Positions 4,974-9,664 of a DNA stretch of 9,664 nt are shown here, piece after piece; positions within the stretch are counted from its first letter, which is position 1, and each line of letters starts with the position of its first letter. The DNA is from an uncultured Lachnospiraceae bacterium (lineage in GTDB: Bacteria > Bacillota_A > Clostridia > TANB77 > CAG-508), in the NCBI GenBank assembly GCA_947165105.1, contig CAMUZC010000062.1:1-9664 (forward strand), written 5' to 3'. The position numbers were made by a program, and so were the translations under genes. Below the pieces are notes generated by a model. It was not told the DNA's origin, did not search any database, and was given only the letters and a program-made list of their open reading frames with translations.

Positions 4974-5182
4974 TATTCCGCTTCCTTTCTATCTTTTAAT
5001 ATTTCAACTTCGTTTATAGTTTCCGTTACCTCTAGCATAACATCGTTTAGGAATCTATCAACATGACTTTTCTCGATTGTATCTTCTTTTATTTCATTTT
5101 TCATATATAGCTTAAATTCTTTTATATGTGCTTGTATTCCATCAAAGAATAATTGTAAAGCCATTTGCTCCTTTTCGCTCAT
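4973..5182 (-). CDS. Small acidic helical protein of unknown function (69 aa)
   Basis: I do not recognise the family. The sequence MSEKEQMALQLFFDGIQAHI and onward is rich in Glu, Lys and aliphatic residues without Pro or Gly clusters, so it is probably two or three helices. The start at 5182 is chosen over an upstream extension because GGAGG lies 7 bases before it, whereas the extension has no site. The stop overlaps the start of the DUF5348 gene by one base, so the two are made together. A 62-bp gap with a palindrome (5222-5238) separates it from the 72-aa gene upstream. Confidence 0.65.
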   Translation of the reverse strand: MSEKEQMALQLFFDGIQAHIKEFKLYMKNEIKEDTIEKSHVDRFLNDVMLEVTETINEVEILKDRKEAE

Positions 5183-5221
5183 AATACACCTCCAGCATAA
5201 CAAAGTATTGTAACACACTAC

Positions 5222-5238
5222 AACACTTATAAAGTGTT
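5222..5238. promoter_or_regulatory. Palindrome AACACTT-ATA-AAGTGTT in the gap before the 69-aa gene
   Basis: The two 7-bp arms are perfect complements around three bases, about 40 bp before the start at 5182. There is no clear T-run on the minus strand, so an operator or mRNA hairpin is more likely than a terminator. Confidence 0.4.
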
Positions 5239-5244
5239 TTGTGT

Positions 5245-5463
5245 TTATTTTCGTTTGTATTCTTTGTACTTTTCCTGCTCTTTAGGAAGAAAAGCAACAA
5301 ATTTGTAATCACATATATTCCAACTATTGTATAGCTTTTTATATGATCCACCGTTTGAAATTGTCTGCAATGTATGTCGTATTCTTTTATTTGCTTGTCT
5401 TTGTCCCCATTTGCAAGACCTTTCACATTTGCCACTAGGATACTTTTTATAGCTCCTACTCAT
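5245..5463 (-). CDS. Small basic conserved hypothetical protein, MSRSYKK type (72 aa)
   Basis: The pattern is MSRSYKKYP at the N-terminus, then QRQANKRIRHT, then ISNGGSYKKLYNSWNICDYK. I recall this combination (RSYKK...ANK..R...NG..YKKLY.SW.I.D) from a widespread family of uncharacterised small proteins in Firmicutes phages and mobile elements. It is strongly basic and has Cys at residues 13, 17 and 51, which might hint at metal or nucleic-acid binding, but this is not established. ATG at 5463 is preferred over the TTG at 5472 because AGAAAGG is 9 bases upstream of the ATG and touches the TTG. An overlapping frame of 97 codons (5142-5435) is a shadow of this gene. Confidence 0.7.
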   Translation of the reverse strand: MSRSYKKYPSGKCERSCKWGQRQANKRIRHTLQTISNGGSYKKLYNSWNICDYKFVAFLPKEQEKYKEYKRK

Positions 5464-5539
5464 TTCTATCAACCTTTCTACTACCTAAGTAAAGTAGTTA
5501 GAAGACTGATAACAACCCTTTAAACATATTAAATCACTC

Positions 5540-5647
5540 CTATATTTCTTCTTTTCCGACAGGTTTACCCCAGTCAATTTCTTTTGGTTTATAATCTCCG
5601 TTGTAGTTCTCGAAAAGTTCTTTTATATTTTCTTTTAACTTTTCCAT
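5540..5647 (-). CDS. 35-aa protein matching the toxin-binding tail of MazE-type antitoxins
   Basis: The product is only 35 residues: MEKLKENIKELFENYNGDYK followed by PKEIDWGKPVGKEEI. The end (EIDWGKPVGKE) is the typical C-terminal signature of Firmicutes MazE/AbrB-type antitoxins, the part that wraps around MazF. The usual N-terminal swapped-hairpin DNA-binding domain is missing: the ATG is preceded by its own AGGAG and by the stop of hicB only 4 bases upstream. I see no mazF downstream, only an 8-codon frame with a ribosome site near 5530. It could be a decayed antitoxin, a free toxin-neutralising peptide that acts in trans on a MazF elsewhere, or an addition to the HicAB locus. The gene call is fairly firm; the role is inferred. 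Confidence 0.65.
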   Translation of the reverse strand: MEKLKENIKELFENYNGDYKPKEIDWGKPVGKEEI

Positions 5648-5651
5648 GATA

Positions 5652-6113
5652 TTACTCCTGCATTTCTTCTTTGTATATTTTTTGCAATAGTGCTTCTTCT
5701 AATGTTTTTGAAAAGTTTATTTTCATTTCTTCTGCTTTGGTGTTTACCCATTGAGGAATATTTACTGTCTTTTTTACTAATTGTTTTCCCCATTTTTCTG
5801 CAAAAGCACTAATATCTACTGCTATATATGTTTTAAATTTAGAAACATAGTCCCAATCTTCTATATCTAGTTTTTCTTCTGTTTCATCAAATGTTACATC
5901 TTCAATTTTGCTTGCTACTGGTATTTTCTTGCCTTCTTCCATTTCATCTAATACTAACCCAGCGATTAAATCTTCTGCCATATACATAGCCTCTTCTAAA
6001 GTGTTTCCACAAGTAGAAGCATTGCTATTTATAGCTTTTTCTAGGTCTGGAACAAATACAGAATATCCTCCCTCTTTCTCTTCATAAAATAATACTGGAT
6101 AAATAACTTTCAT
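5652..6113 (-). CDS. hicB: HicB-family antitoxin
   Basis: This 153-aa protein has the two expected parts. Residues 1-65 form the HicB fold: YPVLFYEEKEGGYSVFVPDL, then CGNTLEEAMYMAEDLIAGLV, then IPVAS. Residues 115-145 (KTVNIPQWVNTKAEEMKINF followed by SKTLEEAL) are a ribbon-helix-helix DNA-binding end. HicB neutralises the HicA mRNA interferase and represses the shared promoter. The start at 6113 follows GGAGGG by 7 bases; an 8-residue upstream extension lacks a site. The gene lies 32 bases after hicA, in the usual toxin-then-antitoxin order, and 4 bases before the 35-aa MazE-tail gene. It appears intact although its toxin gene is frameshifted. Confidence 0.9.
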   Translation of the reverse strand: MKVIYPVLFYEEKEGGYSVFVPDLEKAINSNASTCGNTLEEAMYMAEDLIAGLVLDEMEEGKKIPVASKIEDVTFDETEEKLDIEDWDYVSKFKTYIAVDISAFAEKWGKQLVKKTVNIPQWVNTKAEEMKINFSKTLEEALLQKIYKEEMQE

Positions 6114-6134
6114 TGTTAACCCTCCTATATATTG

Positions 6135-6163
6135 CAAGCAAGGGTTTATTTCAACCCTGCTTG
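6135..6163 (-). other. Hairpin between hicA and hicB
   Basis: CAAGC-a-AGGGTT (6135-6146) pairs with AACCCT-GCTTG (6153-6163), 11 pairs with one bulged base. It covers the last codons and stop of hicA and ends about 10 bases before the hicB ribosome site. Without a T-run it is more likely to tune RNA stability or the toxin-to-antitoxin ratio than to terminate. Confidence 0.5.
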
Positions 6164-6329
6164 TTTTAAGATTTTGTTAAGAGTTCCTTTCGGAATATCT
6201 CCTTTGTGTTTTGGTACTGGCATACTTCCGTTTTATTTCATTGTGTCTATATATGTAGTGTGAACCGTTAGTATGATGATGATACCAACCGTTGGAGATT
6301 AACAATTTCTCTAGTTCTCGAAATGTCAT
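6146..6329 (-). pseudogene. hicA: HicA toxin gene, frameshifted in an A-run
   Basis: Reading from the ATG at 6329 (AGGAGGA ribosome site) gives MTFRELEKLLISNGWYHHHT, then NGSHYIYRHNEI. This is a clear HicA N-terminus with the conserved Gly-Ser-His. The frame then drifts and stops at 6177 after 50 residues. In the next frame the expected HicA end is present to a TAA at 6146: NGSMPVPKHKGDIPKGTLNK and ILKQAGLK. The whole is 184 nt, one more than a multiple of three. Removing one A from the four-A run at 6231-6234 restores a normal 60-aa HicA. As written the toxin is inactive; a sequencing error, phase variation or ribosomal slippage cannot be excluded. HicA is a small double-stranded-RNA-binding-fold mRNA interferase. 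Confidence 0.85.
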
Positions 6330-6352
6330 GACTATTTCCTCCTAACAATTAT

Positions 6353-6382
6353 ATTATACTACGTACACTACGTATTTGTCAA
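6353..6382 (-). promoter_or_regulatory. hicAB promoter with an operator inside the spacer
   Basis: On the minus strand TTGACA (6377-6382), an 18-bp spacer and TATAAT (6353-6358) are perfect consensus boxes 23 bp before the hicA start. The spacer holds TACGTA-GTG-TACGTA (6360-6374), two palindromic hexamers 9 bp apart. This is a convincing operator for the ribbon-helix-helix part of HicB, giving autoregulation. Confidence 0.8.
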
Positions 6383-6439
6383 TACCTATTTTATATTTTT
6401 CTCAAAAAGTTATTATTTTATGCAGTTAAAAGAATATAT

Positions 6440-6718
6440 CTACCATTTATCAATAAAGTCAGAGCATAGATCCAGTCTATCATCTCCAGTTAAAGAAGAA
6501 TCAATAATATTCTGCAGGTCATTTTTAACCTCTTCATATTTCTTTAATGCTTCCGCTTCTTCTCCATTTACAAATATAGTATGAAACATTATGCAGTCAG
6601 TTACACTGCAGATAATCTCGTAATGGTCATCTACTTTGTAAATATCAATAAAAGCACTATCTTTGTATTTCTCTGATTTTATAGCATTGCCTTTTTCATG
6701 TTTCCAATTATTCCACAT
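6440..6718 (-). CDS. Hypothetical protein, 92 aa
   Basis: I do not recognise a family. The N-terminus WNNWKHEKGNAIKSEKYKDS is basic. A central stretch (SAFIDIYKVDDHYEIICSVT) looks like two beta strands, and the C-terminal half is acidic and helical, ending with a run of Asp residues. The mixed alpha/beta look fits many small phage proteins. The ATG at 6718 is chosen over a TTG six bases upstream because the GGAG site has a proper 9-base spacing only to the ATG. It lies 46 bases after the 57-aa gene, so the two are probably co-transcribed. Downstream of it (6383-6439) is AT-rich DNA and then the separate hicAB promoter. Confidence 0.6.
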   Translation of the reverse strand: MWNNWKHEKGNAIKSEKYKDSAFIDIYKVDDHYEIICSVTDCIMFHTIFVNGEEAEALKKYEEVKNDLQNIIDSSLTGDDRLDLCSDFIDKW

Positions 6719-6764
6719 ACTCAAAAACTCCTTTTTTTAGGTTTCGTGATTTCAAATCGCTAAA

Positions 6765-6938
6765 TTAATATGCAAGTTCTTCTTGTATGATTTTATTGTT
6801 TTCTGTAGCTTTCTCTATATCCTCATATAAGTCTTTATTATTCAATATTAAGTTGTTATCCTGGAAGAATATCAACACTTTATTTAAGGTCAATTCTTCT
6901 TGATTTAACATCTTTATAACTCTATCTTTCTTTGTCAT
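6765..6938 (-). CDS. Small acidic protein of unknown function (57 aa)
   Basis: The frame opens with ATG at 6938 after AGAGGTATAGGA and encodes MTKKDRVIKMLNQEELTLNK, then VLIFFQDNNLILNNKDLYED and so on to EELAY. The N-terminus has the size and charge pattern of a short helix-turn-helix-like start, but there is no diagnostic motif. It is the first gene of the minus-strand run after the structured region at 6995-7040. The 92-aa gene follows after 46 bp. No function can be named. Confidence 0.55.
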   Translation of the reverse strand: MTKKDRVIKMLNQEELTLNKVLIFFQDNNLILNNKDLYEDIEKATENNKIIQEELAY

Positions 6939-6994
6939 TCCTATACCTCTTCATTATTTTATTTGTAGATGTTCAGCATAGTTATATATCACTC

Positions 6995-7040
6995 AGCCCA
7001 CTTTTAGGCTCAGTAGGACACCTCAATTTTGCGGAGTCCT
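6995..7040 (-). other. Two small hairpins in the leader of the 57-aa gene
   Basis: AGGAC-a-CC (7015-7022) pairs with GG-a-GTCCT (7033-7040), seven pairs with one mismatch. It is followed on the minus strand by a weaker AGCC/GGCT stem (6995-6998, 7007-7010). They lie 57-102 bases before the start at 6938, so they would form in the leader RNA. I do not recognise a riboswitch class. Confidence 0.35.
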
Positions 7041-7104
7041 CTTCTATTCTTATTTATTAATTCAATTAAAAAGAAATATTTGTGTTTTTCTTTTATTTAA
7101 TGGC

Positions 7105-7132
7105 AAAATGCAAATACAAAAATTTGCATTTT
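7105..7132. terminator. Bidirectional terminator-like hairpin
   Basis: AAAATGCAAAT (7105-7115), a 6-nt loop and ATTTGCATTTT (7122-7132) form a perfect 11-bp stem flanked by A's and T's on either side. It lies about 170 bp past the end of the repressor gene (minus strand) and could end that transcript. It is followed by A/T-only palindromic DNA (about 7137-7160) that would melt easily. Confidence 0.6.
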
Positions 7133-7215
7133 TGCTATATATTAATATAATTAATATATTTAGAGTTTTTTTGTACCTTGTAATCTTACAGTTGCAAGGG
7201 TTGTAAAAATGTCTT

Positions 7216-7281
7216 GTTACCCGTTACCCCCGAAATTGTTACCTTTCAACCCCCTAAATGTTACCCGTTAGCCCCTTTTAG
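7216..7281 (+). repeat. Three imperfect 22-bp iterons starting GTTACC
   Basis: GTTACC begins at 7216, 7238 and 7260, exactly 22 bp apart. Each unit goes on to a C4-C5 run and an A/T end. Units 1 and 3 are closest (GTTACCCGTTA then CCCC in both). 22 bp is the usual size of iterons bound by plasmid Rep proteins. The adjacent 7060-7180 is very AT-rich. Candidate theta-type origin, or operator for a local regulator. Confidence 0.5.
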
Positions 7282-7299
7282 TGTACATAATTTATATGG

Positions 7300-7635
7300 T
7301 TATTCCGCTTCTGTTTTAGTTGTATCTTTTTTCTTGTCTCCCTTTTTAGCTTTTTTCTGATTTTCCTTTTTCTTTTTCAAGGTTTCAATATCGCATTCAT
7401 TATCATATACAGTCCCATTCTTTGATATTGTTTTTACATCACATTCAAGAATATTAGCAATCATTATATATTCATTTAAAGAGAATGTATCTCTTGTTAT
7501 TTTATTACTTAATACTTCTTGTGTTATAGGTAACCCTAGTTTTGTCATTTCTTCAGCTAATTGTTTTGTTGATACATTTTTATCATACATTATTTTTCTA
7601 ATAGTTACCGCTCCTGTTTTTATTCTTTCTTCCAT
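7300..7635 (-). CDS. Cro/CI-like HTH repressor with a lysine-rich tail (111 aa)
   Basis: Residues about 8-75 look like a lambda-repressor-type HTH: IRKIMYDKNVSTKQLAEEMT, then LGLPITQEVLSNKITRDTFS, then LNEYIMIANILEC. The helix pair around STKQLAEEM and ITQEVLSNKI is the likely DNA-binding unit. Residues 85-111 are mostly Lys, Glu and Thr and probably disordered. Start at 7635 follows AGAGGTG; the longer frame to 7698 would run through the -10 of its own promoter. It is divergent from the Rha-family gene, with both promoters in the 190-bp gap, which is the usual layout of a lysogeny switch. There is no peptidase domain for RecA-driven cleavage, so induction would need an antirepressor. Repressor identity is inferred from fold and position. 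Confidence 0.65.
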   Translation of the reverse strand: MEERIKTGAVTIRKIMYDKNVSTKQLAEEMTKLGLPITQEVLSNKITRDTFSLNEYIMIANILECDVKTISKNGTVYDNECDIETLKKKKENQKKAKKGDKKKDTTKTEAE

Positions 7636-7669
7636 TGTTTTTACACCTCTTTTCTTATCTGATATATAC

Positions 7670-7698
7670 ATTATAACAGTTATATAATCAAAAGTCAA
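7670..7698 (-). promoter_or_regulatory. Promoter of the repressor gene
   Basis: On the minus strand TTGACT (7693-7698), a 17-bp spacer and TATAAT (7670-7675) form a near-perfect sigma-A promoter, 34 bp before the start at 7635. Confidence 0.8.
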
Positions 7699-7741
7699 TA
7701 TGGCATATCAAAAAAAAGTTAAAAAATATTTAAAAAAGGTA

Positions 7742-7769
7742 TTGACATATCATAAAAAGATGATATAAT
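7742..7769 (+). promoter_or_regulatory. Promoter of the Rha gene with an inverted-repeat operator
   Basis: TTGACA (7742-7747), a 16-bp spacer and TATAAT (7764-7769). TATCAT (7748-7753) and ATGATA (7760-7765) form an inverted repeat between the boxes. This is a likely binding site for the divergent repressor. Confidence 0.8.
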
Positions 7770-7782
7770 ATAACCATAAATG

Positions 7783-7802
7783 ATTTTTGAATAATCAAAA
7801 AT
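7783..7802 (+). promoter_or_regulatory. Second inverted repeat before the Rha gene
   Basis: ATTTTTGA (7783-7790) and TCAAAAAT (7795-7802) are perfect complements around four bases, just after the transcription start and before AAAGGAG. Either a second operator or a leader hairpin. Confidence 0.5.
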
Positions 7803-7824
7803 TGATATGAAAGGAGTGTAAAAC

Positions 7825-8583
7825 ATGGAAACAAAAGACTTAACAATAGTATTTGAAAATAACAACGAAGCGGTAACAAATAGCAGACTTGTTGCAGAAT
7901 GTTTTGAAAAAAGGCACAGCGACATATTAAGAGCAATAGAAAAATTAAACTGCAGTAAGGAATTTAGCCAACGCAATTTTGCGTTGACCTCTTACATTGA
8001 CAGACAAGGTAAAAATAGACCCGAATATTTTATAACAAAAGACGGTTTTACAATGTTAGCAATGGGATTTACTGGAGCAAAAGCAATGCAATTTAAAGAA
8101 GCCTATATCAATGCTTTTAACAAAATGGAACATCTATTGAAAGGTAATGAAACAATACTACAACTAGAAAAAAGAATCCAAGCACTAGAAGAGGCACACA
8201 AACCATTTAAGAAAGTAACCGAAGAAAGCATAATACAAGACTATTTTACAGCTATACAACAGGCATTAAGAAGCGGTAAATACTACCTAAAAAGAAGAAA
8301 AGGAAACGCAAGCGGTACAGGTCAGCTACTAGGTACTTACGATATGTTTACATACTCTTTAATAGGGCAAAAATCTTACGATATTTACAAAGAATATGCA
8401 GACGAGCCAGTACATAGACAAGCATTATATAACTTACTACTTACAAGAGGTTATCTAATACCACCAAGTCAAAAAGAAATAGAGAGAACAAAATCAAAAT
8501 CAGTCACAAGAAAAATTATTTATTCTAAACAATACAGATGTCTAGTTATAAAAACATCAAAGACACCATTTGCATTATTATAA
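7825..8583 (+). CDS. Rha-family phage regulatory protein (antirepressor-like), 252 aa
   Basis: Residues about 10-105 carry the Rha (phage pRha) domain: VTNSRLVAECFEKRHSDILR and AIEKLNC, then SYIDRQGKNRPEYFITKDGF, then MGFTGAKAMQFKEAYINAFN and KME. Residues 108-125 are a short coiled coil. Residues 135-252 form a separate basic domain (YLKRRKG, LIGQKSYDIYKEYAD, LTRGYLIPPS) that I do not recognise with certainty; it resembles a winged-helix end. Rha-type proteins often act in phage lysis-lysogeny control, with variable C-terminal domains that decide the target. The gene starts at 7825 after AAAGGAGTG and is divergent from an HTH repressor, which fits an antirepressor role. A 16-bp inverted repeat lies 58 bp after the stop. 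Two GAAGCGG sites lie in the gene (7867, 8270). Confidence 0.85.
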   Translation: METKDLTIVFENNNEAVTNSRLVAECFEKRHSDILRAIEKLNCSKEFSQRNFALTSYIDRQGKNRPEYFITKDGFTMLAMGFTGAKAMQFKEAYINAFNKMEHLLKGNETILQLEKRIQALEEAHKPFKKVTEESIIQDYFTAIQQALRSGKYYLKRRKGNASGTGQLLGTYDMFTYSLIGQKSYDIYKEYADEPVHRQALYNLLLTRGYLIPPSQKEIERTKSKSVTRKIIYSKQYRCLVIKTSKTPFALL

Positions 8584-8641
8584 TACATTAAATTCATACA
8601 TAATCGCACCATATACAAGTTTTTATAATTAAAACATAAAA

Positions 8642-8692
8642 GTATATGCCTTTAAATAAAAATGTCTAAAAATGCAATTTAAGGGCATATAC
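8642..8692. other. 16-bp inverted repeat between the Rha gene and the next operon
   Basis: GTATATGCCTTTAAAT (8642-8657) pairs with ATTTAAGGGCATATAC (8677-8692) over all 16 positions with one G-T wobble and a 19-nt loop. On the plus strand no T-run follows. On the minus strand the stem is followed by a T-rich tract, so it could end antisense transcription. It could also be an operator or an attachment-type site. Confidence 0.6.
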
Positions 8693-8721
8693 AAACAAAT
8701 CTAAAAGAAAGGAGTTATACA

Positions 8722-8859
8722 ATGGACTTTGAAAACCTACTGAAGAAAATCAGCTACATAGAAGCGGAGCTAACTATAATCAAGAAAGAACTTGTAAAAC
8801 AAGTCAAAAAAGAAAAGAAAGAAAGGAGAAAAAACAAAAATGAAGATAGTAAATCGTAA
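8722..8859 (+). CDS. Small lysine-rich helical protein (45 aa)
   Basis: ATG at 8722 follows AAAGGAG by 8 bases and opens MDFENLLKKISYIEAELTII, then a Lys/Glu-rich tail ending EDSKS. The first half is a probable amphipathic helix with heptad-like spacing of Leu and Ile. The second half is strongly basic and contains the ribosome site of the next gene. The stop lies 20 bases inside the LysM gene, so the two are translationally linked. Short phage proteins of this size often sit after lysogeny regulators, but I know no function for it. A GAAGCGG site is read as Glu-Ala-Glu at 8761. Confidence 0.6.
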   Translation: MDFENLLKKISYIEAELTIIKKELVKQVKKEKKERRKNKNEDSKS

Positions 8860-9118
8860 GAAATTTATAAGAAGTATAGCAATAGTAATATTTCTTTTAA
8901 TAGCAATATTCAATGTAAGTATTGCAAAATCAAACAATGAAGAGGAAATAATCAGCTATACAATAGCACCAGGTCAAACCTTATGGAGCATAGCAAGAGA
9001 ATACACACCAAATTCAAAAGATATAAGGGAAACAATATACGAAATAAAACAATTAAATAATATGACAGATTCAACAATTTATCCAGGACAAACAATACAA
9101 ATAAAAAAAGGGCAATAA
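8840..9118 (+). CDS. Membrane-anchored LysM protein, YneA-like layout (92 aa)
   Basis: Residues 11-28 (RSIAIVIFLLIAIFNVSI) form one membrane segment after a basic start (KIVNRKKFIR). Residues 40-88 are a single LysM domain: YTIAPGQTLWSIAREY, a helix ending YEIKQLNN, and IYPGQTIQIKK. LysM binds N-acetylglucosamine in peptidoglycan. One short N-terminal anchor plus one LysM in about 100 residues is the layout of YneA, the SOS-induced cell division inhibitor of Bacillus, and of related small cell-wall proteins. The ribosome site GAAAGGAG lies in the upstream gene. Position after the lysogeny switch suggests expression together with phage-like functions; inhibition of division or a wall-linked role is inference. 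No LexA box is evident. Confidence 0.75.
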   Translation: MKIVNRKKFIRSIAIVIFLLIAIFNVSIAKSNNEEEIISYTIAPGQTLWSIAREYTPNSKDIRETIYEIKQLNNMTDSTIYPGQTIQIKKGQ

Positions 9119-9127
9119 CAACGGCGA

Positions 9128-9166
9128 ATTGTCAAAGCCCAGTTCTCCGATGAGAACATCTACAAT
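9128..9166 (+). other. Hairpin after the LysM gene
   Basis: GTTCTC (9142-9147) and GAGAAC (9152-9157) form a tight stem with a 4-nt CGAT loop, with an outer ATTGT/ACAAT pair (9128-9132, 9162-9166). No T-run follows. GAACATCTACAATG at 9154-9167 repeats exactly the 14 bases that end in the start codon of the Par-like gene (841-854). Confidence 0.5.
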
Positions 9167-9265
9167 GAAATTATAGCATAAAGACAAGTAAATATCAATA
9201 GAAAATCAATACTAAAATAGATAAATTATAAGGTTAATAAATGTTAATTTTTAGGAGGGTATAAA

Positions 9266-9590
9266 ATGGAAGCAATATCAACAGAGAGTAAGAATATAAG
9301 CAATATTGAAAACGCAGGAATTGAAGTAAGTAAAATCAACGAAAATGACATTGCATTCTGGACTAGACCAGTTAAAATAAAAGAATTGTGGTACAATGCA
9401 ATACTTCAAAAGCCACAACCTACAAAGAAAAACAATATACAATTTATTATGAGGTGCAAAATGTTTGGAGCTAAAGAAACAAGCTACATAGTAGTAAGCA
9501 GAGATCCAATGACACTAGAAGAAATAAATAAAATAGACTTAAATGACTACATATTCGGTAATCAAAGTAATTTTAGTAAGGGGGTTAATT

Positions 9591-9604
<14 letters not shown>
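9266..9604 (+). CDS. Hypothetical protein, 112 aa
   Basis: I do not recognise this family. The N-terminal 25 residues are Ser/Glu/Asn-rich. The middle (DIAFWTRPVKIKELWYNAIL, then FIMRCKMFGAKETSYIVVSR) looks like a small beta-sheet with conserved-looking Trp residues. The C-terminus ends with FGNQSNFSKGVNYVCE. The start is firm: AGGAGGG lies 7 bases before the ATG at 9266. Its last 14 bases overlap the start of the next gene at 9591, whose ribosome site (AAGGGGG) lies within this gene, so the two are coupled. It may be a phage-type accessory gene; no function is proposed. Confidence 0.65.

Positions 9605-9664
<60 letters not shown>

Larger units (their letters stand above)
760..8767. repeat. 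Fourteen dispersed GAAGCGG (S. aureus-type Chi) sites
   Basis: Forward copies start at 1444, 1583, 3520, 4711, 7867, 8270 and 8761. Reverse copies (CCGCTTC) start at 760, 1459, 3117, 4105, 4978, 6553 and 7305. GAAGCGG is known as the Chi site that stops AddAB/RexAB degradation in Staphylococcus aureus, and B. subtilis uses the shorter AGCGG. The copies lie in genes and between genes, on both strands in equal number, which suggests selection for the word itself rather than for protein sequence. Confidence 0.7.

Noticed and set aside
5142..5435. 97-codon minus-strand frame overlapping the 72-aa gene
   Set aside because: It overlaps two better genes, has no ribosome site, and its composition is that of an out-of-frame reading.
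5508..5534. 8-codon frame with a ribosome site after the MazE-tail gene
   Set aside because: Too short to claim as a gene; it shows no similarity to the start of MazF.
7719..7976. Minus-strand frames opposite the Rha start
   Set aside because: Shadow of the Rha coding strand; they run over the Rha promoter.

Overview
The window is AT-rich DNA with strong AGGAGG-type ribosome binding sites, consensus TTGACA/TATAAT promoters and the standard genetic code. This points to a low-GC Bacillota (Firmicutes) host, probably a clostridial or gut relative. The gene mix suggests an extrachromosomal or phage-plasmid type element. It has a replication-initiator-like gene cut by the left edge, a pSK1 Par/DUF536-like segregation gene, two paralogous small proteins with a phage-type GRKGG motif, a HicAB toxin-antitoxin locus, and a divergent repressor / Rha-antirepressor lysogeny switch. 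No capsid, terminase, integrase or relaxase gene is visible.

Layout. Positions 1-1364 (+) hold the Rep-like C-terminal part and the Par-like gene, with GTTGCAA repeats between them. Positions 1495-1908 and 3322-3603 (+) are the two GRKGG genes. Each is followed by a long stretch without genes (1909-3321 and 3604-4781). These stretches are packed with short direct repeats in three spacings (11, 10 and 9 bp). Within a module the repeated word is the same, but the word changes from module to module. Palindromes and hairpins at 2805-2972 look origin-like. A hairpin followed by GTGCTTGCT occurs at 1391-1423 and again inverted at 2925-2972.

Positions 4782-6938 (-) are a run of small genes. In transcription order they are a 57-aa protein, a 92-aa protein, hicA (frameshifted), hicB, a 35-aa protein matching a MazE-type C-terminal tail, a 72-aa arginine/lysine-rich protein, a 69-aa protein and a DUF5348 protein. 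The run ends at a bidirectional terminator at 4743-4769. Positions 6939-7299 hold hairpins and three imperfect 22-bp iterons. Positions 7300-8583 form the divergent switch: a Cro/CI-like HTH gene (-) and a Rha-family gene (+), each with a near-consensus promoter. Positions 8722-9604 (+) hold a small basic protein, a membrane-anchored LysM protein (YneA-like in layout) and an unknown gene. At 9591 a new gene starts and runs at once into an AATC tetranucleotide tract that reaches the right edge.

Two features cut across the whole window. GAAGCGG, known as the Staphylococcus aureus Chi site, occurs 14 times, seven per strand; my rough expectation for this base composition is well under one. AGTTGCAA, a probable Par-binding word, occurs upstream of and inside the Par-like gene and again in the 11-bp repeat array.
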